A DNA stretch of 64,000 nucleotides, taken from Sphingobacterium populi. GTDB taxonomy: Bacteria > Bacteroidota > Bacteroidia > Sphingobacteriales > Sphingobacteriaceae. The translations under genes and the position numbers were made by a program. The notes under the pieces were generated by a model that was not told the DNA's origin, ran no database searches, and worked only from the letters and a program-made list of their open reading frames with translations. Where the stretch lies: assembly GCF_001586775.1 (NCBI RefSeq), contig NZ_LQXS01000002.1:434001-498000 (forward strand), given 5' to 3'. Positions 17,463-26,979 of this stretch are shown one piece after another (positions within the stretch are counted from its first letter, which is position 1; each line of letters starts with the position of its first letter).

Positions 17463-20400
17463 TACGATATTTACTTTTGAAATCAAACGTTGGCTACACA
17501 ATCCCGTTTTTTATGTGTATTTCGCGTTGTTTTTCGTCATCTCGGTGTTCACTACGATGTCATCGTTGGGCGCATTTGATGCAGTGACTGTTACTACGTC
17601 CAGTCCGACCTTTATCAATTCGCCGATCAATATTGTAGGCTTTCTCAATGCTTTCTCTACTTTAGTTTATTTCCTATTACCAACGATTATAGGCGCTTCG
17701 GTATTTCGCGATTATCAATATCAGGTACATCAGGTACTGTTTTCTTATCCCTTGACAAAACCAGCGTATCTTTCTGCCAAATTTCTAAGTAGTTTGCTCA
17801 TTACCTTACTGATTCCCATGGCTTGTATACTGGGTTTTTTGGTTGGGCAGTATATGCCGAATGTAAATAAAGATTTGATAGGGCCTAATCATGTGATGGC
17901 GTATTTTCAGGCCTTTGTTGTCTTGATTGTTCCTAATATGGTGCTGTTTGGCTTGATCGTATTTGCGGTGGTCAACTATTCGCGCAACATTTATGTCGGT
18001 TTCATCTTTGTGTTATTGTTACTTGTGCTGCAGACGGCGCTGGATACCATGACGCGTAATATGGATAATCTCTATACCGTCGCTTTATTGGATCCATTTG
18101 GCTTCAATCCGATCACGTACTATTCTAAATATTGGAGTGTGGAGGAACAAAATATCCGATTTTTACCACTTTCGGGCGTGCTATTGTATAACAGATTGAT
18201 TTGGGGCGCGGTAGCCGCGATTATCGGGACGGTGATCTATCGGTCGTTCGATTTTTCGTACTTGGGGCATCAGCTTACAACTAAGCGCCAAGCTGGCACG
18301 CGACTGGTAAAGGAAAATTTTGGTAGTGTGATGAAGATCGATTTGCCAACAGTACGGCTCTTTTACGATTTCTGGAGTCGCTTAGTAGTAGCCTTTCGTT
18401 TGTCATTTTATGACTTGAAGGCGATCGTGCGCAACTGGACTTTTATCGTCATCATGGTTGTCGCTGTGCTAATGGTGCTAATCGTTAGCGAGTCTGTCGG
18501 TAGTATTATGGGAACCGAAACTTATCCGCTAACCTGGAAATTACTTTCTACTATTGGATCGGTATATAGTTTTTTCATTGTTATTTTGATTTTCCTGTTC
18601 GCTGGAATCTTGGTGCAGCGCGCACGCATGTCAAAAATGGATCTCTTGATGGATTCTACTGCGATCCCAAATTGGGTACTTTTTCTGTCCAAAGCCTTGG
18701 CATTAGTGCAGATGACGATGTTGATTCTACTTACTAGCATGCTTACCGGTATTGGGTATCAAATGTATCATGGTTTCTTTCACTTTGAGATCGGCCATTA
18801 TTTGATGGAGCTTTATGTATTAGATTTGCCCAAATACTTGGTGTATATTCTTTTTGCCTTGTTTGTACATACTTTCTTTAAGAATTACTTTGTTGGCTTT
18901 ATCGTTTGTCTGATCGTATTTATCGGATTGCCATTTCTTTCTAAAGTAGGAATTGAACAGATCATATTCAAATTCAATATGGCTCCTAGTTACGACTATT
19001 CGGATATGAATGGCTATGGAAGTTTGCGTGGTTACTTCTACTACAGATTATATTGGTTTCTTTTTGGTATTGTATTGTCGGGTATTGCATTGCTATTTTG
19101 GCGTCGCGGATTGGTGGATAATCTTAGAGCCCGATTCAGTACATTGCGGCAGCGCGCAACAGCTAGCTTGCTTATACCTACCTCATTGGCTGCTATCGCA
19201 TTTGTAAGCCTAGGATATGCGATTTATTATCATAATAATATTGCAGAACCGTATGTGTCTGAGCAAGATAAAGAAAAGATCAGGGTGGAAATGGAAAAAG
19301 CATACAGCCACTATGGCGATAAGCCATCACCACGGCTGATTGATGTGAAACTTGATATGGATATCTTTCCCGAACAGCGGGACTATACAGCTTCGATACG
19401 TATGCGTTATGTCAATAAAACGAATGAGCCTATCGATACGCTGTTTATGTCGCATAGTGACAATATAACGGCAGAGCAATTTTCTATTGAGAATAGTACC
19501 ATAGTGGATGATACCGTGGCCAACATTAGGATATATGCGCTGGCAAGGACATTGCAACCGCTAGATACCATGGAAATGGAATTTTCTTTTGCTAATGAGC
19601 CCAACACGTTCCTCAAAGATAAATCGCCGATTTTGGCTAATGGTTCATTTTTGAATAGCAGCATGTTTCCGACATTTGCATATGATGCAAGAGCGGAACT
19701 GACTGATAACAAGGTGAGAGCCAAGTACGGACTTCCTCCAAAAGATCGGATGCCTGACCCGACAGATTCAGCCGCTTTGGGCAATAACTATATCTCACAC
19801 GATGCGGATTGGATCGATTTTGAAGCGACCGTAAGTACGTCGGGCGATCAAATTGCCATAGCACCAGGATATTTGCAAAAGGAATGGATCAGCAAAGATG
19901 GAAGACGGTATTTCCATTATCAGATGGATAATAAAATGCTTAACTTTTATTCGATAATCTCCGGTCGTTTTGAGGTCATGCGTGATTCGCTGAATGATGT
20001 GAATTTGGAGATTTATTATCATCGGGATCATACCTACAATCTCGAGCGCATGATGGCTTCGCTAAAGAAGTCGTTGGCTTATTACGAATCGAACTTTAGT
20101 CCCTATCAATTTACACAGTTACGCGTTGTTGAGTTTCCAAAAACGCACGGCACATTTGCGCAGGCATTTGCTAACACGGTGCCTTTTTCAGAAGCCATAG
20201 GATTTATTGCCAAAGTGGACGAGGACAATCCTAATGGAATCGATTACCCGTACAGTGTGATAGCGCACGAATTTGCGCATCAGTGGTGGGCGCACCAAGT
20301 AATTGGTGCTGGCGTGAAAGGTGCTACAATGATGTCCGAATCGCTGGCAGAATATAGCTCGCTAAAAGTGCTAGAACATACCTATGGCCATCATCAGATG

Positions 20401-21105
20401 CGGCGCTTTTTGAAAGAAGCATTGGATAGTTATCTCCGTGGCCGCTCTAGCGAACAGTTGGGAGAGAATCCGTTGATGTATAACGAGAATCAATCTTACA
20501 TTCATTATAATAAGGGTTCTTTGGCGATGTATGCACTCAGTGACCTGATGGGCGAGCAAGCATTCAATGCGCTGTTGAGCGATTATATTGATGCAGTTGC
20601 GTTTCAGTATCCACCTTATACGACATCACTAGAGTTTGTGGATCTATTACATGAGCATGTGCCAGATTCGTTGCAGTACGCGGTAAAGGATATGTTTGAG
20701 ACGATCACCTTGTATGATAACAAGTTGATCCAAGTAAATTCGGAAGCTCTGGCAAATGGTCAGTATGCGCTTGATGTACAATTTCAGGTATCTAAGTATC
20801 GGACAGATGCTAAAGGCAAAAAAAGTTTTGAAGATGCCGAAGGTACAGCATTAAAAAGCAAGGTCGGCAAAGCAGAGGTGCAATCACTCCCTTTGTCTGA
20901 TTACGTGGATATAGCCGTATTTGGCGAGCCAAAAAAGAACGGAACGTATGAAATTGATAATCCAATTTATATGCAACGCGTGAAGATCAATCAGATTAAT
21001 AATAAGCTGAAAATCATCGTAGATAGCAAGCCGGTAGAAGTTGGCGTAGATCCAAACAATAAATTGATAGATACCGATTCTAACGATAATCGGAAGAAGA
21101 TATAG
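17455..21105 (+). CDS. ABC transporter permease fused to an M1 family metallopeptidase
   Basis: 1216 residues. The N-terminal half (to about residue 600) is membrane permease with two sets of hydrophobic helices separated by cytoplasmic loops; it begins FTFEIKRWLHNPVFYVYFALFF, typical of ABC-2 type permeases, and the last helix is about residues 575-595. The C-terminal half (about 630-1180) is extracytoplasmic and has an M1 (gluzincin) zinc site: HEFAHQWW at about residue 938 and a candidate third ligand Glu in SESLAEY about 20 residues later. A Tyr near YIHYNKGSLAMY is a possible transition-state residue. The spacing between HEXXH and the third ligand is one residue longer than in classic M1 enzymes. 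Such fused exporters are known in Bacteroidota but their substrates are not. Translationally coupled to the ATPase gene. Confidence 0.9.
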   Translation: MFSTIFTFEIKRWLHNPVFYVYFALFFVISVFTTMSSLGAFDAVTVTTSSPTFINSPINIVGFLNAFSTLVYFLLPTIIGASVFRDYQYQVHQVLFSYPLTKPAYLSAKFLSSLLITLLIPMACILGFLVGQYMPNVNKDLIGPNHVMAYFQAFVVLIVPNMVLFGLIVFAVVNYSRNIYVGFIFVLLLLVLQTALDTMTRNMDNLYTVALLDPFGFNPITYYSKYWSVEEQNIRFLPLSGVLLYNRLIWGAVAAIIGTVIYRSFDFSYLGHQLTTKRQAGTRLVKENFGSVMKIDLPTVRLFYDFWSRLVVAFRLSFYDLKAIVRNWTFIVIMVVAVLMVLIVSESVGSIMGTETYPLTWKLLSTIGSVYSFFIVILIFLFAGILVQRARMSKMDLLMDSTAIPNWVLFLSKALALVQMTMLILLTSMLTGIGYQMYHGFFHFEIGHYLMELYVLDLPKYLVYILFALFVHTFFKNYFVGFIVCLIVFIGLPFLSKVGIEQIIFKFNMAPSYDYSDMNGYGSLRGYFYYRLYWFLFGIVLSGIALLFWRRGLVDNLRARFSTLRQRATASLLIPTSLAAIAFVSLGYAIYYHNNIAEPYVSEQDKEKIRVEMEKAYSHYGDKPSPRLIDVKLDMDIFPEQRDYTASIRMRYVNKTNEPIDTLFMSHSDNITAEQFSIENSTIVDDTVANIRIYALARTLQPLDTMEMEFSFANEPNTFLKDKSPILANGSFLNSSMFPTFAYDARAELTDNKVRAKYGLPPKDRMPDPTDSAALGNNYISHDADWIDFEATVSTSGDQIAIAPGYLQKEWISKDGRRYFHYQMDNKMLNFYSIISGRFEVMRDSLNDVNLEIYYHRDHTYNLERMMASLKKSLAYYESNFSPYQFTQLRVVEFPKTHGTFAQAFANTVPFSEAIGFIAKVDEDNPNGIDYPYSVIAHEFAHQWWAHQVIGAGVKGATMMSESLAEYSSLKVLEHTYGHHQMRRFLKEALDSYLRGRSSEQLGENPLMYNENQSYIHYNKGSLAMYALSDLMGEQAFNALLSDYIDAVAFQYPPYTTSLEFVDLLHEHVPDSLQYAVKDMFETITLYDNKLIQVNSEALANGQYALDVQFQVSKYRTDAKGKKSFEDAEGTALKSKVGKAEVQSLPLSDYVDIAVFGEPKKNGTYEIDNPIYMQRVKINQINNKLKIIVDSKPVEVGVDPNNKLIDTDSNDNRKKI

Positions 21106-21124
21106 TTTAATTTTATCTGTTGTT

Positions 21125-21161
21125 AAGACCTCGATGGCCAGTGGCCGCGAGGTCTTTTTTT
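21125..21161 (+). terminator. Terminator between the permease-peptidase and a convergent sensor kinase gene
   Basis: Stem AAGACCTCG (21125-21133) / CGAGGTCTT (21148-21156), with an inner GGCC/GGCC pairing, followed by a T run to 21161. The T run includes part of the stop codon of the convergent sensor kinase gene. Confidence 0.85.
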
Positions 21162-24100
21162 ATGAATTTGAATTGATGACCGACGTACGCGCATCCTTAG
21201 GAATGCGAAGAACAAAGGTATTAAGCGATGAATCGCCATTGTCATAAAATAATTCGCCACTATGCAGATTGGTGAACGAATAAGCTAAAGCCAGTCCTAA
21301 GCCAGAGCCGCTAACCTGATAATGTACGCTCGAGCGATGAAAAGGCTTAAATATTTCGACCACATCAGCAGCTTGTAGCTTTATACCATCATTTTTGATG
21401 ACGCAGCTAAATGTATCGCTGTCTGCATCTTCACTCAATGTGATGATCACTATACTATCGGCATATTTAACAGCGTTGGAAAGTAGATTGCTGATAATCT
21501 TATAGATCACCTCCACATCAATATAGGCTTCCACAGCTTCTTGCAGGCGTAAGCTTACCTGTAGCGATCTGTTTTCGATTATAGGATCAAATTCCGTCAC
21601 ACAGAGTCGTACAAGTGGAGCTATGTTTTGTAACTGAAGATGCAAAGACACTTCATCACTCTCTACTTTACGAAAATCAAGCAACTGCTCTGTAAGTGAA
21701 ATTAACCTATCCGTGTTGATCTGTATGGTATTCAGCCATTTGCTTGTTTTTTCATCATGTGGCAGCGTATGTATTTTTTCCAAAGGAGCTTTGATCAGCG
21801 TGAGTGGCGTCTTGATTTCATGCGTCACACGCATGAAAAAATCCATTTTTGCTCGGTACAGTTCACGTTCCTTGTGCGACTTTATCGTTTGTAATCGGCG
21901 TCGGTTTTTCTCTCGCACATGGCGATCGTAAAAATAGATCGCCAGGCTAATCGCAGCCAGAATAAATATACCGTAAAACACAAATGCAGGAAGGCTTGCC
22001 CATAGCGGCGGTCTGATGATGATTTGTAAGTGTTTCTCTTTCGAAATCGGTAATCCATTTGCATCGCATGCCAATACTTGAAAAGTGTATCTTCCGGGTG
22101 GAATTTTAGTAAAATTCGCTTTATTGTTTTTACGGAGAAATGTCCAAGCCGAATCCAGTCCAAGCAATCTGTATCGGTACGAAGTGGATTGCGCAGAAAC
22201 GTAATTAAGAGCAGCAAAATCAATGCTTATTGTGGATTCATCGTGCTCTAAAGTAATTGCATCGGCGTACGTAATCGATCGGGTAAGATCTCCAGGCGCT
22301 CCGCCAATAGTAAGCTCTCGTTGATGAGATTGTATGCCAGTAATGTATATCGGCGTCACCATGTTGGTGCGGTATAGCGAGCTTAACACTTGCGGATTAA
22401 AGCGAATTAGGCCTTTCGTGGAACCAAAGTACAGGTATCCCTGCGAATCTTTAAAGGCAGAGTTATAGTTGAACTGAAGGTCCAAAATTCCGAGCTCGGT
22501 ATCGAATGTCTCCACAGCTTTTTTATTGTATTCCATTTTTACCAAACCTTGCGATGTACTGATCCATATATTATGCATCACATCTTGTTCAAATCCCAAA
22601 ATCATATTGCTAGGAAGGCCATTTCTAGTGGTTATGCGCTCAAAGTTGTTGTTGTTTTCGTTCCAGAGTGCTATACCACTTTCGGTACCGATCCAAATCT
22701 GCCCGGTATGATCTTGAAATACACGATTTGCACGATTGCTGTTGATCGAATTTTTATCTTTAGGGTCATGCCAATATCGCTCTAGAGTGCCCTTACTGCG
22801 ATTGAGTTTGATCACACCGTTTCGCCAAGTAGTTAACCAGATATTTTCTTTTTTATCTTCAAAAATGGAGGTATAAAACACATGTTTGGGTGCATGCTGT
22901 ACATAACTAAAACGGTCGGCTCCCGCAAAAAATTGGTATAAACCTTTGGATGTTGCCAAGAGCACGCTCGAGTCACGAGTCTTATATATCGAATACACAA
23001 AATCGTCGCCTAACGCACCCTGAGTTGATGCGATGTTGAAAGATTTGAGCACTCGCTTGCTTCGTACATCCACTACGTCCATGCCCTTGTAGAATGTACC
23101 TACTAGCAGACTGTCGCCCACTAATGCTAGACCATGTACGTTACTGTGAGAAAGTCCAGAATTCGGATCCAACGTTTCGAACGTATTGCTTTTAGGATTC
23201 CAGCATGTCAGTCCTTCATCTTCCGTTCCTATCCAGATATTGTAATACTGATCTTCAATAATCTCTCTCGTTGCATGCCCTTGAATAGAATTCCTCGAAT
23301 AGCGAGGAAATATTTTCTCAAAAAAGTTGTGTTGCTGATGGTAATAGTTCAAGCCACCAAAAAAAGTTCCTATCCAAATGCCTTGTTGGTGATCCTTTAT
23401 GATGGTATACAAAGCATTATCACTCAAACTCCATGGATTATCCTTCTCATGTCGTTGAATAGAATACGTGCCATCTTTCTTATTATAAAGCAAGAGCCCC
23501 ATTTCTGTGGCAATCCATAGTTGATTTTGATCAACTTCTATAATATCTCGAACAAAAAGTGGCGTATTAGCTTGGATATTAGGAATCACGTGCGACACTT
23601 GTTGACTAGATCCCGACAATTTGTATACACCGTTACTAGATGTGCCTATCCATATATCATTTTGCTCATCCACGTATAATTTCTCGATGCGGTTATTCCA
23701 GTTTGGGTGAACCTTTAACGTATAGCGATCTTTCGTAGCGAGCGAAATGATGCTTGTTCCAGTGCCGTACCATATCTTATTGTCTCGATCGATACAGAAG
23801 TGCGCGACATGATCTTGCGTATAACTTACTTTGCAAGTCAACTTCCGCTCCTTAATATCGTAATGAAATAACTCATTATTAGCCACAAACCACATGTCTC
23901 CGGTACGATCTTTTTGAATTTGGACGATTTCTTTGGTGAGCGTTTCAGTTAGCAATGAAAAAGTTTGTCGGTACGGATCAAAAATGTACAGGCCTTGATC
24001 GGTGCCCACCCAAATTTCCTTATTATCAGCTACACAAAGGCTATGAATGAAATTACTCCCTAATCCACTTTGGCTGGTGGGATCAGCATAATAAGTTTTG

Positions 24101-24303
24101 AAATTATAACCATCAAATCGATTTAGCCCATGTCGCGTGCCAAACCACAAAAAACTATCCTGATCTTGGGCACTGCACAACACAGCATTGTTAGACAATC
24201 CATTTGCGACCTGAAAATTGTTGAAATAAAGCTGTGCAAAAGCACTACTTGTACTCAAAAATAGCCAACATAGCGCTATGCGCAGCCAAAGCCGAACCGA
24301 CAT
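21160..24303 (-). CDS. Propeller-type sensor histidine kinase (HTCS-like, without receiver or HTH domain)
   Basis: About 1047 residues from the preferred ATG at 24303, which gives a regular signal peptide (LWLRIALCWLFLSTSSAFAQ); ATGs at 24354 or 24423 would only lengthen the front. The periplasmic part consists of two-component regulator propeller repeats (e.g. QDQDSFLWFGTRHGLNRFDG, DNKEIWVGTDQGLYIFD) over about residues 25-680 and a Y_Y_Y domain (YRYRLLGLDSAWTFL). One transmembrane segment lies at about 767-792. The kinase core follows: HisKA with HEIKTPL (phospho-His about 828) and HATPase with SNLLSNAVKYAD, KNDG, FKPFHRSS and SGSGLGLAL (about 998). Classic hybrid regulators continue into a receiver and AraC-type HTH domain; this one stops after the ATPase, so it needs a separate response regulator, which is not in this window. 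It is divergent from two GH43 genes, suggesting it senses their glycan substrate. Confidence 0.9.
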   Translation of the reverse strand: MSVRLWLRIALCWLFLSTSSAFAQLYFNNFQVANGLSNNAVLCSAQDQDSFLWFGTRHGLNRFDGYNFKTYYADPTSQSGLGSNFIHSLCVADNKEIWVGTDQGLYIFDPYRQTFSLLTETLTKEIVQIQKDRTGDMWFVANNELFHYDIKERKLTCKVSYTQDHVAHFCIDRDNKIWYGTGTSIISLATKDRYTLKVHPNWNNRIEKLYVDEQNDIWIGTSSNGVYKLSGSSQQVSHVIPNIQANTPLFVRDIIEVDQNQLWIATEMGLLLYNKKDGTYSIQRHEKDNPWSLSDNALYTIIKDHQQGIWIGTFFGGLNYYHQQHNFFEKIFPRYSRNSIQGHATREIIEDQYYNIWIGTEDEGLTCWNPKSNTFETLDPNSGLSHSNVHGLALVGDSLLVGTFYKGMDVVDVRSKRVLKSFNIASTQGALGDDFVYSIYKTRDSSVLLATSKGLYQFFAGADRFSYVQHAPKHVFYTSIFEDKKENIWLTTWRNGVIKLNRSKGTLERYWHDPKDKNSINSNRANRVFQDHTGQIWIGTESGIALWNENNNNFERITTRNGLPSNMILGFEQDVMHNIWISTSQGLVKMEYNKKAVETFDTELGILDLQFNYNSAFKDSQGYLYFGSTKGLIRFNPQVLSSLYRTNMVTPIYITGIQSHQRELTIGGAPGDLTRSITYADAITLEHDESTISIDFAALNYVSAQSTSYRYRLLGLDSAWTFLRKNNKANFTKIPPGRYTFQVLACDANGLPISKEKHLQIIIRPPLWASLPAFVFYGIFILAAISLAIYFYDRHVREKNRRRLQTIKSHKERELYRAKMDFFMRVTHEIKTPLTLIKAPLEKIHTLPHDEKTSKWLNTIQINTDRLISLTEQLLDFRKVESDEVSLHLQLQNIAPLVRLCVTEFDPIIENRSLQVSLRLQEAVEAYIDVEVIYKIISNLLSNAVKYADSIVIITLSEDADSDTFSCVIKNDGIKLQAADVVEIFKPFHRSSVHYQVSGSGLGLALAYSFTNLHSGELFYDNGDSSLNTFVLRIPKDARTSVINSNS

Positions 24304-24504
24304 CAATGAGACGATTTTAAACGTTTTTGAGATAAATCGACAAATTTTTAACATGATTATTTCACACTTTTGCAATAGGTAGACGCGTGAAAATTTGCTT
24401 ATTTCACTTGCAATTATAAACAAAATAAAATAATAGATGCGTGCTTATTCAGGACGTATCGACTGTTATCGCTAACTATCATATTTATTTAAACTAGGTT
24501 TCTC

Positions 24505-24523
24505 GTGGTACTAGCTATACCAC
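24505..24523. promoter_or_regulatory. Inverted repeat upstream of the GH43 genes
   Basis: GTGGTA at 24505-24510 and its complement TACCAC at 24518-24523, with a 7-base spacer, in the 118-bp gap that separates the divergent sensor kinase and GH43 genes. It lies 19 bases before the GH43 start. It may be an operator or an mRNA-leader hairpin; no partner regulator can be named. Confidence 0.35.
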
Positions 24524-24542
24524 TAAATACTAATATTAAACC

Positions 24543-25637
24543 ATGAAACTACATCTCTTAATCATAGGCCTCCTTGTATTTCAGGTAGCTTGCAAGCAGT
24601 CTGTTTCAGAGCAGGTGCAGCCGAAAAATCCATTGGATGTACCATTTGGCGATCCTTTCGTGTTATATGACAAGCCTTCTGATCGGTATTACATGTATGG
24701 TACAGGCGGAGTAGATAATGGTTTTGTGGTGTATGTGTCTGATGATATGACCTCCTGGGAAAAAGAAGGCGTAGCCTATACTAACGAGCAAGAACACGCT
24801 TGGGGTGTCAAAGATTTTTGGGCACCAGAAGTTTACGAGTATAAGGGAAAATATTATCTCTTTTACAGTGCCCACTGGAAGGATAATCCTACTAATGAAA
24901 TTGAAAATTTCCGAATCGGAGTGGCAGAATCTGATAGTCCGTTGGGACCGTTTATAGACCAATCTTCGGGCCCTATCTTTGATCCTGGTTATCCAATAAT
25001 TGATGCAAACCTCTATTTCGCCGACAATGGGAAGGTATATATGTATTATTCGAGATGTTGCTATAAGCATGCTGTAGATTCTGAAATTTCGAGATGGGCA
25101 AAAAAGGAAGGAATGTTTGACTCGATAGAAGAAAGTTGGATATATGGTGTAGAATTAGCCGCCGATTTTTCCCGTGTAGTTGGTGAGCCTGTGCTTCTAT
25201 TACGTCCCCCAGTAAATATGGACGATCAACAATCGGAATGGGAAAGCCGCTCGGTGACAAGCGGTGAAGTGAACCGCCGATGGACGGAAGGATCTTATTT
25301 GTTTAAAGAAGGGAATACCTATTATATGATGTACTCTGCGAACTATTTTGGTGGAGAAAATTACGCAGTGGGGTACGCCACATCTACTCATCCTCTTGGA
25401 CCTTTTGACAAATCACCTAATAATCCCATTCTGCAGAAAAACACTACCGAAGGAGGAATCGTAACAGGAACAGGTCATAACAGCTTAGTAACCGATCGCA
25501 GCGGGACTACTTGGTGTGTATATCACGCTCGCACAAACAAAACTGGAGATCAGCGCCTGGCTTTTATCGACCGTTTGGTGATCGATAAACAAGGTAATCT
25601 TCGCGTGGACGGACCAACAGTAAATATCGAGGATTAG
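24543..25637 (+). CDS. GH43 family glycoside hydrolase, lipoprotein
   Basis: 364 residues. The lipoprotein signal is LHLLIIGLLVFQVAC (Cys17). The five-bladed propeller of GH43 shows all three catalytic acids: base Asp37 in FGDPFVLYD, pKa-modulating Asp154 in PIIDANLYF and acid Glu249 in RWTEGSYLF. Other typical bits are FWAPEVYEYKGKYYLFYSA and GTGHNSLVTD. GH43 enzymes act mostly as arabinofuranosidases, xylosidases or arabinanases by inversion; subfamily and linkage cannot be fixed here. It is the first of two GH43 genes, 29 bases before the next. Confidence 0.92.
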   Translation: MKLHLLIIGLLVFQVACKQSVSEQVQPKNPLDVPFGDPFVLYDKPSDRYYMYGTGGVDNGFVVYVSDDMTSWEKEGVAYTNEQEHAWGVKDFWAPEVYEYKGKYYLFYSAHWKDNPTNEIENFRIGVAESDSPLGPFIDQSSGPIFDPGYPIIDANLYFADNGKVYMYYSRCCYKHAVDSEISRWAKKEGMFDSIEESWIYGVELAADFSRVVGEPVLLLRPPVNMDDQQSEWESRSVTSGEVNRRWTEGSYLFKEGNTYYMMYSANYFGGENYAVGYATSTHPLGPFDKSPNNPILQKNTTEGGIVTGTGHNSLVTDRSGTTWCVYHARTNKTGDQRLAFIDRLVIDKQGNLRVDGPTVNIED

Positions 25638-25666
25638 CAATAAAAAGTATTTAAAAGCCATTAGTT

Positions 25667-26692
25667 ATGAATTTCAGTATGCTCTTGTACAGATTTCTTG
25701 TGCGCCTTAGTACGGTCATGTCTTCTGTAGTACTAATATGTTGCAGTTATAGTAACGAATCGCCGATGAAGAACAAGCAACACCTGGCAGATTCTCTTTC
25801 CATTTTTGCAGCAGATCCCACGATTTTTGAAGACAATGGCGTCTATTATCTGTATGGCACCGATGGAGATCAGCCCAATCAAGGATTTCGCGTTTATCGA
25901 TCATCAAATCTTACACATTGGGAGGGGCCAGTAGGAGCTAATAATGGGTTTGCGTTAATTAAAGATGATGTCTTTGGCGACAAAGGATTTTGGGCACCAC
26001 ATGTATGGAAGGAAGGAAATATTTATTATATGGCATATACAGCTAATGAAAATATTGCCATTGCACAAAGTTCATCGCCACTTGGTCCATTTAAGCAACA
26101 GCAGCAGGCACCTCTTATTACAGAGGGTAAGCAGATCGATCCATTCGTTTATCGTGATGACGATGGTAAAAAATACCTTTACCATGTTAAGTTGCAAAAT
26201 GGCAATCGCATTTTCGTCGCCGAGCTGAATAACGATTATGCATCTATCAAATCAGGAACATTAGTGGAAATATTGGATGCCTCACTACCTTGGGAAAACA
26301 CCGATAATGTTTCTTGGCCAGTCGTTGAAGGTCCAACGGTGATCAAACGGGATAATAAGTATTACCTCTTTTATTCTGCAAATGATTTTCGAAATCCGTA
26401 TTACGCAGTCGGGTTAGCAGTAGCCGACCGACCTAGCGGGCCTTGGGTTAAATATGGTAATGAGCCACTTTTAAGTGTGAATCACACGTCGTGGCCTGGT
26501 ACAGGGCACGGGGATGTTTTTCAGAAAAATAATCAATGGTTTTACATATGCCATACCCACAACTCGGCTACTGCAGTGGGTCCACGTCGTACCGCTATCG
26601 TTCCATTTGATTGGAATTTAGAAGACGAAAATGGGATCAAAAAGCCTGTGTTTAGGGGAGAAAGTATTCAGTTTCTACAGATTTATCCATGA
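25667..26692 (+). CDS. GH43 family glycoside hydrolase, lipoprotein
   Basis: 341 residues. The signal MSSVVLICC gives a lipobox with Cys25 or Cys26 as the acylated residue. The catalytic acids are Asp50 in AADPTIFED, Asp158 in KQIDPFVYRD and Glu221 in VVEGPTVIKR. Middle motifs GFWAPHVWKEGNIYYMAYTA and GTGHGDVFQKNNQWF are typical. It is clearly a different subgroup from the preceding GH43, so the pair may cleave two linkages of the same arabinose- or xylose-containing glycan. After its stop there are 287 bases without a gene before the oxidoreductase operon. Confidence 0.92.
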   Translation: MNFSMLLYRFLVRLSTVMSSVVLICCSYSNESPMKNKQHLADSLSIFAADPTIFEDNGVYYLYGTDGDQPNQGFRVYRSSNLTHWEGPVGANNGFALIKDDVFGDKGFWAPHVWKEGNIYYMAYTANENIAIAQSSSPLGPFKQQQQAPLITEGKQIDPFVYRDDDGKKYLYHVKLQNGNRIFVAELNNDYASIKSGTLVEILDASLPWENTDNVSWPVVEGPTVIKRDNKYYLFYSANDFRNPYYAVGLAVADRPSGPWVKYGNEPLLSVNHTSWPGTGHGDVFQKNNQWFYICHTHNSATAVGPRRTAIVPFDWNLEDENGIKKPVFRGESIQFLQIYP

Positions 26693-26979
26693 TATTTGAC
26701 TTTTCCATAGTATTACGTTAGTGATACAAATTGAAATGAATTTGATCGGATATGGTACAATTTACACTATAAAATGGTTAACTTTGGGATAGCAGTCCTT
26801 AAATAAACTATTTATGGTAAGGCATTTTTTCAGGGTTTAATTCGTGAAACCATTCTGAAACGGCCATCGGTTACATGCAAAAATCTCTAGCGAGGGTCAG
26901 GCGGACTGCTTAACTGAAGCTTATTTCTGCAAGAACACCAAAAATCGAAGCTTTTCGTAAAGAAAAAGCAACTAACCAA

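Noticed and set aside
26693-26979. Hidden small gene or RNA between GH43 and Gfo genes
   Set aside because: No open frame, hairpin or box pair of convincing quality; only a TAACTTTG at 26779-26786 resembles a -7 box without -33.
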